From contig JAJUJY010000068.1 in assembly GCA_029265085.1 (NCBI GenBank), positions 1 to 21,694 on the forward strand: DNA of 21,694 bases, read 5' to 3'. The stretch comes from Chloroflexota bacterium (GTDB lineage: Bacteria; Chloroflexota; Anaerolineae; Anaerolineales; Anaerolineaceae). Below, one piece after another: positions 6,758 through 13,550 of this stretch (the stretch's first letter is position 1; the number at the start of each line of letters is the position of its first letter). The position numbers were made by a program, and so were the translations under genes. The notes below the pieces were generated by a model. It was not told the origin of the DNA, made no database searches, and was given only the letters and a program-made list of their open reading frames with translations.

Positions 6758-8128
6758 TTAAAAAACAAATAAAAATGTGAGATCGTTTACATTTGTTTGC
6801 GTTGGTCCAGGTTTGAGCAGATCATCCAAGGTTTCAAAAAAATGATAGGCATCGTTCCGGTTGAGGTAATCTTCCGGTGATAAACCCAGGTTCATGGCGC
6901 GCGACAGGGTTTTACCACTCACAACTGCCCCAGCTGCATCAGTTGGACCGTCACCGCCGTCTGTCGCCAGGGCAATCAACAGGGTGTCAGGAAGACCGGC
7001 CAATTCACGCACAGCTCCCAGTGCCAATTCTTGATTGCGGCCGCCTAATCCGTCTCCTCGCAGAATGACTGTGGATTCGCCGCCAGAGACAATGCAGGCA
7101 GGGCAGGGAATCGGCTGAGAAGAAGCCAGAATTTCTCGGGCAATAGCTCCGATTGTCCGCCCAATGGTTCGCGCTTCTCCCTGGAGAAAGGTGGTTAAAA
7201 GGAGAGCGTTCATGCCTTCCTGTTCGGCTTGCTTTACAGCAGCTAAAGCAGCCAGGCGATTGCTGCCAATGATCAGATTGTGTACTTGCCGGAATACCGG
7301 GTCATTCGGTTTTGGGGTTTCACCTATTTGTCCTTGAAGCCCTTGTAGTAAGCGGCTAAATATTGAGCCTGGAACCTGTGTGGTGATTTGATATTTTTCC
7401 AGAATGCCCATCGCGTCCTGGTACGTGCTCGGATCTGGCACGGTTGGACCTGAAGCAATTACTTCCAAAGGATCGCCAACCACATCGGATAAAATGAGGG
7501 CAATCAGTTGGGCTGGTGCAGCAAAGCGTGCCAGTCCGCCGCCCTTAATGGAATCAAGGTGTTTGCGAAGTGTGTTGATTTCATCGATTGAAGCGCCGCA
7601 GGCCAATAAGACCCTGGTCAAAATTTGCAGATCCGCAAGTGAAATGCCTTGCGCGGGTGAGGTGAACAACGCAGAACCGCCGCCAGATATGAGCGCAATA
7701 ATCAGGTCTTTTTCACCGGCCTGAGCAGCCAATTCGATGATTTTTTGGGTACCAGCGATCCCACGCTCATCTGGAACGGGGTGTCCAGCCTCTATAAAAG
7801 ATATATTTTCTAGAAAAAAATCTTGTTTAGGTAAGTAACCGTCCTTGACAATGACAATACCTTGATCCAGGCGGCTGCCCAAGCATTCTGCAATTGCTTT
7901 TGCCATCGGGTAACCAGCCTTACCGGCACCGATGAGGTATATGTGCTCGTAGTTCTGCAAATCTAGCGTGAGATTCTGGATATTTAAGCTGTTTTCTGAT
8001 CGGAAAACAGATTGTTGTACAGCAGAATAAGGGTCAACGGCTGCCAATGCAGCGTTCATGATCCTGGAAATTCCGTTACCATTGGCATGGTTTGAGATCG
8101 AGAAGCTGGAAAAGTCAAATCCTGGCAT
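6758..8128 (-). CDS. Glycerate 2-kinase (MOFRL / DUF4147 family)
   Basis: The 456-residue protein matches the glycerate 2-kinase family (GckA/TtuD type, EC 2.7.1.165). This enzyme phosphorylates D-glycerate to 2-phosphoglycerate with ATP and feeds lower glycolysis. The N-terminal DUF4147 domain shows IGAGKAG (about 66-72), SGGGSAL (148-154), RKHLDSIKGGG (188-198) and the long SDVVGDPLEVIASGP block. The C-terminal MOFRL domain shows SGGEST, GLGGRNQELAL and ATDGGDGPTDAAGAVV. All family motifs look intact and the length is normal. The ATG at 8128 has GGTGGGGA just upstream; a GTG at 8137 lies inside that binding site. It is 70 bp downstream of the mutarotase-like gene on the same strand but has its own probable promoter. 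Its substrate may arise from breakdown of serine, glycolate or uronic acids, so it need not belong to cellobiose use. Confidence 0.92.
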   Translation of the reverse strand: MPGFDFSSFSISNHANGNGISRIMNAALAAVDPYSAVQQSVFRSENSLNIQNLTLDLQNYEHIYLIGAGKAGYPMAKAIAECLGSRLDQGIVIVKDGYLPKQDFFLENISFIEAGHPVPDERGIAGTQKIIELAAQAGEKDLIIALISGGGSALFTSPAQGISLADLQILTRVLLACGASIDEINTLRKHLDSIKGGGLARFAAPAQLIALILSDVVGDPLEVIASGPTVPDPSTYQDAMGILEKYQITTQVPGSIFSRLLQGLQGQIGETPKPNDPVFRQVHNLIIGSNRLAALAAVKQAEQEGMNALLLTTFLQGEARTIGRTIGAIAREILASSQPIPCPACIVSGGESTVILRGDGLGGRNQELALGAVRELAGLPDTLLIALATDGGDGPTDAAGAVVSGKTLSRAMNLGLSPEDYLNRNDAYHFFETLDDLLKPGPTQTNVNDLTFLFVF

Positions 8129-8155
8129 GTTCCCCACCTGAGATGGTTTTTAAAA

Positions 8156-8182
8156 ATTATAACCGATGGGACTCAGCAGCAA
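8156..8182 (-). promoter_or_regulatory. Possible promoter of the glycerate kinase gene
   Basis: On the minus strand TATAAT (8156-8161) follows TTGCTG (8177-8182) with a short 15-nt spacer. The -10 is perfect and the -35 matches only TTG. The leader to the ATG at 8128 would be about 20 nt. Confidence 0.35.
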
Positions 8183-8198
8183 GTTTCATTTTCGATAG

Positions 8199-9128
8199 TT
8201 AACTCAACATCACCTGGTTGTTTACTGATTTTTCCAAATAAAGATTATCAATGGATAGGGCAATTTCGCGCACTTCTCCTGCGGTTTTTGGAACCGGCCA
8301 ACCCTGGCTGATTTCCCAAAGTTCGGTGTGACTGGTGGTTTCACCAGGTTCTAGAGTTGATAGCGGCCCCAGGCTTTCAAGTTCAAGATACTGGTTATTG
8401 ACGTACACTTCTGAATTGCATCCAAGATCGGGGTAAGCCTCATTTTGCGGCACATCATACCATTTTCGGAAGAAAAATCCATTCCAAAGATAACCGCTCC
8501 AACCAGAGCGATTAATATGCCCGGCTTTTAACAATGCTTTGTAAGAAGCACCCTGGATGATGATATAGTCATCAAATAGATGCAAGCGCGGATCATTCCA
8601 ATGTGCATATGGCCACAGGACGAACGAACGATTGGGGTGGTATGCAGCGTGATCCATGGGAGGTGAGCTTTGCGGCATGATTGCCCAGCCGCCAGGCGGC
8701 AACTGTGTAATTCCCCATGCTGAAACCTGCAAAGGCTGATCCCCCAGATTTTCCAATGTGTGGGTAAGCATAACGAATGGGGCGTCGGGGTTTAGCAAAA
8801 TGCTCATTGTCTTTTGAATGGGGTATTCCGGATGAATTTTTTGGGTCAGGTGCAGTTCATTTCCCTGTGTTGTGATGGTGACAACCTGATTTTCCGGAAG
8901 GGAGGTGAAAGGATGTGTTTCTGGAGCAATCCAGAAACGGTGACCACCCCACAGGTTGTAATAGCCATAGGGGGTAACCCATCCCTGGGTTGGTGTTTCC
9001 GCCAGCAGGTTTATGGTAGTATCAATGGGTTGCAGCCGGACAATTCGAGGTCCGAAGTTGAGCAAATATTCAACTGAGAAATAATTGTTTCGGATTTCTC
9101 CGGTTGGCTGTCCAAAATAAGTACCCAT
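8199..9128 (-). CDS. Galactose-mutarotase-like protein of unknown function
   Basis: This 309-residue soluble protein has no signal peptide and is rich in beta strands, Trp, Tyr, Asn and Pro. Segments such as LLAETP, YNLWGGHRFWIAPETH, LTHTLENLGDQPLQVSAWGITQLPPGG and TLEPGETTSHTELWEI recall the aldose-epimerase (galactose mutarotase-like) fold, of the DUF4380 kind. That assignment is from general resemblance and I am only moderately sure. The start ATG at 9128 lies 5 bp after the stop of the GH94 phosphorylase gene, with AGGA eight bases upstream, so the two are certainly co-transcribed and probably translationally coupled. Cellobiose phosphorylase acts on defined anomers (it releases alpha-glucose 1-phosphate), so an anomerase or a sugar-binding partner is a reasonable role. 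No catalytic residues can be assigned by eye. Confidence 0.7.
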   Translation of the reverse strand: MGTYFGQPTGEIRNNYFSVEYLLNFGPRIVRLQPIDTTINLLAETPTQGWVTPYGYYNLWGGHRFWIAPETHPFTSLPENQVVTITTQGNELHLTQKIHPEYPIQKTMSILLNPDAPFVMLTHTLENLGDQPLQVSAWGITQLPPGGWAIMPQSSPPMDHAAYHPNRSFVLWPYAHWNDPRLHLFDDYIIIQGASYKALLKAGHINRSGWSGYLWNGFFFRKWYDVPQNEAYPDLGCNSEVYVNNQYLELESLGPLSTLEPGETTSHTELWEISQGWPVPKTAGEVREIALSIDNLYLEKSVNNQVMLS

Positions 9129-9133
9129 CAGAT

Positions 9134-11584
9134 TTATCCTGTGATTACAGCTTGAATAACATGTGATTTACCATCGTTAAAAAACGGTGCGATGTTTCCG
9201 TCAATGATTTTTCCGTCAACGGTTAATGAACAGATGCCGCGATTGAGGTGATTTGGATTGCTTACTTTGATCTGGTAAACAGATCCTCGATATTGCCGCC
9301 GGATTTCAAATCCATCCCATTTGGCTGGTATGCAAGGGTCGATTACCAAACCATTGTAATCAGGCCGGATGCCCAGAATGTGCTGTGTGATGGCAACAAA
9401 GTTCCATGCGGCTGTTCCAGTTAACCAGGAATTTTTGGCTTCGCCAAAGCTGGGGGCGTCTTTTCCGGCAATCGTCTGGGCGTAAACATATGGTTCGCTG
9501 CGATGAACCTCACTGATTTTTTCGCGAGCCGATGGATTGATCCGTAAATAATAGTCATGAGCCTGGTCACCATCACCAATAATGGTTTCTGCGATCATGA
9601 TCCAGGGGTTGGTGTGGCAGAAGACACTGGCATTCTCTTTATATCCAGGTGGATAGGAAGAAATTTCTCCTAAATTGAGGTAGTAATGGGTGTAGGCAGG
9701 TTGGTGGAGAACAATCCCATGCTGAGAAGCAAGATGTTTTTGGACCGACTCTAGCGCTTTTGCTGCCCGCCAATCTTTGGTACCCAACCCGGCCATAACG
9801 CACATGCCTTGTGGTTCTATAAATATTTGACCTTCCTGACAAATCTTCGAACCGACTGGTTGGCTGGCATGATCATACGCACGCAGGAACCATTCTCCAT
9901 CCCAGCCTGACTGCATTACCGTTTCCCCCATCGATTGCGCAGCTGTCCGGAATTGATTCGCGTATTCATGCTTTCCCAGAGAATCTGTCAATTGAGCCAA
10001 TTCATTGGCGGCCAGCACAAAGAGACCGGCAATGAAAACCGATTCCGCAACTTTTCCCTCTTTATTGGTTGTGGTTTGGAAGGATTGCCCGGGGGTGTCT
10101 GAAAAACAATTCAGGTTTAGGCAGTCGTTCCAATCAGCGCGGCCAATTAACGGTAATCCATGCGGGCCAAGTCGATCCAGGGTGTATTGATAGCTGCGCA
10201 GAAGGTGATCGTACATGGGCTTTTCGCTGCCGGGTTGGTTGTCGTAAGGAACCAGTTCATCTAAAATATTCCAATCACCGGTTTCTTTTAGGTATGCCGA
10301 TACCGCCAGGATCAACCAGAGCGGGTCGTCATTAAAATTGCTGCCAACGTCATTGTTGCCTCGCTTGGTCAGGGGTTGGTATTGGTGGTATGCGCCGCCA
10401 TTTTCCATTTGTGTGGCTGCTAAATCGAGAATTCGCTGGCGGGCACGGTCGGGAACCATATGCACAAAACCAAGTAGATCTTGGGCTGAATCGCGGAATC
10501 CCATACCGCGGCCAATTCCAGACTCAAAATACGACGCTGAACGCGACATATTAAAGGTGATCATGCACTGGTAGGCATTCCAGATGTTAACCATGCGGTT
10601 GGTGTGCTCATCTGGTGTTAGAACCTGAAATCCTCCCAGAAGTTTGGCCCAATCATTTTGTAGCTGCTGGAACGCAGATTCAACAACTTCGGATTGGAGG
10701 TATTTATTAATTTTGGGTAAAACGGTTTGTTTATTGATCCGGTTCGATGCAGGGGGATCGAATTTTTGATTGGCAGGATTCTCGTGATATCCCAAAACAA
10801 AGGTGATTGTGCGTGTCTCTCCGGGTTTCAGTTTAATTTGAATGTGATGCGATCCTATGGGTGACCAGCCATGTGCCTCTGATTGCGTGGATTGGCCATT
10901 TTCCACAACGATCGGATGGTCAAAACCGCGGTAGGCTCCAAGGAACGCTTCGCGCTGGGTGTCAAAACCTGCCAGCGCCTCGGAGCAAGCAAAATAGGCA
11001 AAGTGATTACGGCGCTCACGGTATTCGGTCTTATGATAAATCACATTATTTTCAACTTCAACTTCCCCAATGTTTAAATTACGTTGAAAGTTAGTTGTGT
11101 CATCCCAGGCATCCCAAAGGCAGAACTCGACCAAAGAGAAAGCAGAAAGGTTTGCATCGGTTGTGCGCTGATTGTTAATTTGTATCGTCCAAATTTCAAG
11201 GGTTTCACCCAGGGGGACAAAATAACGAATCTTCGTGGATATTCCTTGGAAAACTGATTCAATGATGGTGTATCCCATACCGTGACGGCATTTATACTGA
11301 TCTAGAGGCTGCCGGACAGGCTGCCAGGTGGGTGACCAGTAAACCGGTTGGTCATTATCGCGCAAATAAATATAACGACCGCCGTTGTCCGTTGGCGTAT
11401 TATTGTAACGATATCGAATAAGCCGGCGCAGCCTTGCATCACGGAAAAATGAATACCCTCCGCCCGTGTTTGAAATTAATCCGAAATATTCTTCACTACC
11501 GAGATAATTAATCCAGGGCAGGGGGGTATCGGGACGGGTGATGTTGTATTCTTTTGCTGTATCGTCAAAAAATCCGTATTTCAT
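9134..11584 (-). CDS. cbp: Cellobiose phosphorylase, glycoside hydrolase family 94
   Basis: This 816-residue cytoplasmic enzyme splits cellobiose with phosphate into alpha-glucose 1-phosphate and glucose (EC 2.4.1.20). It begins with the family start MKYGFFDD and has the beta-sandwich domain with NTGGGYSFFRDA near residue 40. The (alpha/alpha)6 barrel contains SGIGRGMGFRDSAQD (355-369) and GRADWNDCLN (481-490). D487 in ADWND aligns with the general acid of characterised Cellulomonas enzymes; R359 and D365 align with their substrate and phosphate-site residues. Length fits cellobiose phosphorylase (about 810-820) rather than chitobiose or cyclic-glucan members. No secretion signal is seen, so cellobiose must be imported, but no transporter is in the block. 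The start ATG at 11584 has GGAAG nine bases upstream. The gene lies 125 bp downstream of the LacI-type repressor, possibly read from its promoter. A weak local promoter (TTGAGA 11644-11649, TATTTA 11621-11626) is also possible. Confidence 0.95.
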   Translation of the reverse strand: MKYGFFDDTAKEYNITRPDTPLPWINYLGSEEYFGLISNTGGGYSFFRDARLRRLIRYRYNNTPTDNGGRYIYLRDNDQPVYWSPTWQPVRQPLDQYKCRHGMGYTIIESVFQGISTKIRYFVPLGETLEIWTIQINNQRTTDANLSAFSLVEFCLWDAWDDTTNFQRNLNIGEVEVENNVIYHKTEYRERRNHFAYFACSEALAGFDTQREAFLGAYRGFDHPIVVENGQSTQSEAHGWSPIGSHHIQIKLKPGETRTITFVLGYHENPANQKFDPPASNRINKQTVLPKINKYLQSEVVESAFQQLQNDWAKLLGGFQVLTPDEHTNRMVNIWNAYQCMITFNMSRSASYFESGIGRGMGFRDSAQDLLGFVHMVPDRARQRILDLAATQMENGGAYHQYQPLTKRGNNDVGSNFNDDPLWLILAVSAYLKETGDWNILDELVPYDNQPGSEKPMYDHLLRSYQYTLDRLGPHGLPLIGRADWNDCLNLNCFSDTPGQSFQTTTNKEGKVAESVFIAGLFVLAANELAQLTDSLGKHEYANQFRTAAQSMGETVMQSGWDGEWFLRAYDHASQPVGSKICQEGQIFIEPQGMCVMAGLGTKDWRAAKALESVQKHLASQHGIVLHQPAYTHYYLNLGEISSYPPGYKENASVFCHTNPWIMIAETIIGDGDQAHDYYLRINPSAREKISEVHRSEPYVYAQTIAGKDAPSFGEAKNSWLTGTAAWNFVAITQHILGIRPDYNGLVIDPCIPAKWDGFEIRRQYRGSVYQIKVSNPNHLNRGICSLTVDGKIIDGNIAPFFNDGKSHVIQAVITG

Positions 11585-11709
11585 ATTGGTTTACTTCCTG
11601 GCGTGTTTTGTTTGACTGGCTAAATAACTTCTGATTAGATAATTCTCAAATGGCTGCTTTGCCCGGGTACTTTTTTGCACCAATTTTGATCCACACAGTG
11701 TTCAGTTCA

Positions 11710-12741
11710 TTAAACTGAGGAATTGGCAGAGTGTAATTTACTTCCACAGCTTTCCCGGATGATTAATTGCGACGGTAAAATGATGTGGTGTGGTTGGGAA
11801 TGAGGGTTTTCAATTAAATTGATTAATGTTTCTGCTGCGATAGATCCCATCTGTTGGGTAGGCTGCCGGACAGTGGTTAACGGCGGCGTCATCCGGTTTG
11901 CATCTGCCAGATCATCGTAACCAATCACGGCAATATCATTGGGAACCCGCAATCCCGCATCATAAATTGCGCGGATGGCTGTACTTGCCATTGTGTCACT
12001 GTGGACAAACACAGCATCTGGCTTTTGGGGTAAGAGACGCTGCATTGCGTGGTAACCACCCTCTGCGGTGAAATCACCTTCTATCACCAGTTCAGGATCG
12101 ACGGTTATCCCGTATTCATGCAGCGCCTCAATATACCCCTGGTACCGATCCATCCCCACGATCATATTCTTGGGGCCAGTTATTGTCGCAATTTTTCTGC
12201 AGCCTAAATGGAGCAAATGCTGCACAGCGATTTTCGCACTTTGGATATTATCCGTATCGATGTAGCAGATATTCTCATTGGTTGGGTGGCGGCCGATCAG
12301 GACAAATGGCAAAGACCGTTCACTTAGCGTTTGAATGACAGGATCGTCCATTAACATGGAAGAAACAATTACGCCATCAATCAAACCGTTATACAAGATT
12401 TTGGTGATGGTCTTTCGTTCAAATTCCGGTTCGGCCAGCCATAACATCACCGAGTAATCCTGATGATTACATGCTGAGGATACGCCTTGAATAAGCAGCG
12501 GGAAAAATGGGTCTGTGAAGATTGCTGTAACCCCAACCGGTATTACCAACCCGATTACTTTTTTGTGTCCAGCTGCCAGGCCGCGGGCTGCAAGATTGGG
12601 TTGAAAACTATATTGCTCAATAACGCTGTTGACCTTTTGGCGGGTACGTTCGCTGACGTTCGCATCATTATTGATCACGCGAGAAACGGTTGATCGGGAA
12701 ACACCGCTGAGGCGGGCTATATCTTCGAGGGTTAAGGTCAT
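11710..12741 (-). CDS. celR: LacI-family transcriptional repressor, CelR-like
   Basis: The 343-residue protein starts MTLTLEDIARLSGVSRSTVSRVINN, the classic LacI helix-turn-helix, followed by the hinge helix (NLAARGLAAG) that inserts into the operator minor groove. A periplasmic-binding-protein-like sensor core follows: KVIGLVIPV, DGVIVSS, FVLIGRHP, HLLHLGCRKIATITGP, AVFVHSDTMASTAIRA and AVIGYDDLADANRMTPPLTTVRQP. The family is certain. The specific CelR role is inferred from the operator at 12833-12850, whose core equals the CelR box of Thermobifida fusca, and from the GH94 gene downstream; cellobiose would then be the inducer. The start is the ATG at 12741, directly before the DNA-binding domain. 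It has only a weak binding site. The upstream in-frame extension to 12849 runs into the operator and is not coding. Confidence 0.93.
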   Translation of the reverse strand: MTLTLEDIARLSGVSRSTVSRVINNDANVSERTRQKVNSVIEQYSFQPNLAARGLAAGHKKVIGLVIPVGVTAIFTDPFFPLLIQGVSSACNHQDYSVMLWLAEPEFERKTITKILYNGLIDGVIVSSMLMDDPVIQTLSERSLPFVLIGRHPTNENICYIDTDNIQSAKIAVQHLLHLGCRKIATITGPKNMIVGMDRYQGYIEALHEYGITVDPELVIEGDFTAEGGYHAMQRLLPQKPDAVFVHSDTMASTAIRAIYDAGLRVPNDIAVIGYDDLADANRMTPPLTTVRQPTQQMGSIAAETLINLIENPHSQPHHIILPSQLIIRESCGSKLHSANSSV

Positions 12742-12832
12742 TGATTTCGCTGTTTGGTCGAAAAATGATGATTTGGATTGCTTCTGCACGCACGGGTTAT
12801 TCTGATTAGTATTTTGGGTGGTGAGGGCAGAA

Positions 12833-12850
12833 ATTGGGAGCGCTCCCAAT
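12833..12850. promoter_or_regulatory. CelR-type operator, 18-bp perfect palindrome
   Basis: ATTGGGAGCGCTCCCAAT is perfectly symmetric. Its central 14 bases TGGGAGCGCTCCCA are the binding site known for CelR, the cellobiose-responsive LacI repressor of actinobacterial cellulase genes. It has the central CG step typical of LacI-family operators. It begins 6 bp after the -10 hexamer, so it covers the expected transcription start of the repressor gene. I found no second copy in the window. Confidence 0.85.
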
Positions 12851-12856
12851 AATTTG

Positions 12857-12885
12857 ATTGTATGTTTTTATACAGCCATTGTCAA
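12857..12885 (-). promoter_or_regulatory. Promoter of the CelR-like repressor and probably the GH94 operon
   Basis: On the minus strand TTGACA (12880-12885, perfect -35), a 17-nt spacer and TACAAT (12857-12862, five of six) form a near-consensus housekeeping promoter. The start point would be about 12850, at the edge of the palindromic operator. The leader to the ATG at 12741 is about 110 nt. Confidence 0.85.
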
Positions 12886-12919
12886 GTACCTAATTGTTTT
12901 GATTGAAATCTCTCAAGGT

Positions 12920-12948
12920 TTTCCGCAACTTTTTAACCATTTTATGAT
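12920..12948 (+). promoter_or_regulatory. Possible promoter of the rhodanese gene
   Basis: TATGAT (12943-12948) lies 17 nt after TTTCCG (12920-12925). The -10 matches five of six bases and the -35 only three. It is the best candidate before the rhodanese gene, but weak. Confidence 0.3.
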
Positions 12949-12955
12949 CTAATCA

Positions 12956-12974
12956 TTAAATCAATTTGATTTAA
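12956..12974. promoter_or_regulatory. Perfect palindrome before the rhodanese gene, candidate operator
   Basis: TTAAATCAA and TTGATTTAA are exact reverse complements around one central T. The element sits between the possible -10 (12943-12948) and the ribosome binding site (12982-12986), where a repressor would block early transcription. The region is AT-rich, which raises the chance of accidental symmetry, but 9-bp perfect arms are still notable. Confidence 0.4.
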
Positions 12975-12992
12975 ACCTTTTGGAGGATGTCC

Positions 12993-13433
12993 ATGTCAAA
13001 AAACAAATCTACCGCTCAAAACCCGAAAAAACCTTTCCTTTGGGTGGGGCTTGTAGCGATTGTCGCTTTGATAGCGGTTGGTGCGGTCTTATTGGGCGGC
13101 CAACCAAAAGCCGCTGCGGTACCTTTAGAAATTAGCGTTGCGGAAGCGGTTCAAAAACGGGCTGAGGGTGCTTTTATTTTAGATGTACGCCAACCCGAGG
13201 AATGGAATGAAGTTCACATTCCTGGTGCTACGTTAATCCCATTGGGAGAACTGCCGTCTCGATTGAACGAGGTTCCGCGCGATCAGGAAATTGTCGTTGT
13301 TTGCCGGTCGGGAAATCGCAGCCAGTCCGGGCGGGATATTTTACTAGATGCCGGTTTTAAGAATGTAACCAGTATGGCTGGCGGGGTTAACTCCTGGAAA
13401 AGCCAGGGATACCCAACTGTAACCGGACCGTAA
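12993..13433 (+). CDS. Membrane-anchored rhodanese-domain protein
   Basis: The 146-residue protein has a basic N-terminus, one membrane helix (about residues 15-35) and a single rhodanese domain (about 45-143), placed outside the membrane by the positive-inside rule. The domain shows FILDVRQPEEW, HIPGA and the active loop CRSGNRS with Cys104 as the presumed sulfur carrier, then GGVNSWKSQGYP. Rhodaneses move sulfane sulfur to acceptors such as cyanide or thiols; the acceptor here is unknown. Of two in-frame ATGs, the one at 12987 touches the GGAGG at 12982-12986, while the one at 12993 is 6 bp away, so I chose the latter. The gene is divergent from the CelR-like repressor. It is followed by a strong terminator, so it is monocistronic. 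A small lipoprotein-like or cleaved signal is less likely, because no clear cleavage or lipobox Cys is seen. Confidence 0.88.
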   Translation: MSKNKSTAQNPKKPFLWVGLVAIVALIAVGAVLLGGQPKAAAVPLEISVAEAVQKRAEGAFILDVRQPEEWNEVHIPGATLIPLGELPSRLNEVPRDQEIVVVCRSGNRSQSGRDILLDAGFKNVTSMAGGVNSWKSQGYPTVTGP

Positions 13434-13455
13434 CCTCTTGAGATCTGTTGTTTTG

Positions 13456-13486
13456 AACAGGGTGAAATCATCACCCTGTTTTTTTT
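13456..13486 (+). terminator. Intrinsic terminator after the rhodanese gene
   Basis: AACAGGGTGA (13456-13465) pairs perfectly with TCACCCTGTT (13471-13480) around a 5-nt loop and runs straight into a tract of T residues to 13486. It begins 22 bp after the rhodanese stop. Confidence 0.92.
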
Positions 13487-13514
13487 GGAATCGCGCCAGT
13501 AATAATGTTACAAT
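13485..13514 (+). promoter_or_regulatory. Possible promoter of the MalT/LuxR-type regulator
   Basis: TTGGAA (13485-13490), an 18-nt spacer and TACAAT (13509-13514) precede the ATG at 13551. The -35 begins in the T tract of the preceding terminator. The fit is moderate. Confidence 0.35.
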
Positions 13515-13550
13515 ACATTTTATTGATTTTCCCCCGCACAGGTTAATTCC

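Noticed and set aside
11700..11720. Inverted repeat TTCAGTTCATTAAACTGA at the end of the repressor gene as a terminator
   Set aside because: Weak AT-rich stem partly inside the coding region and without a T tract on the minus strand.
12742..12849. N-terminal extension of the LacI-type repressor from a TTG at 12849
   Set aside because: The TTG is part of the operator palindrome and lies at the expected transcription start; the added residues do not resemble the family, which begins at the helix-turn-helix.
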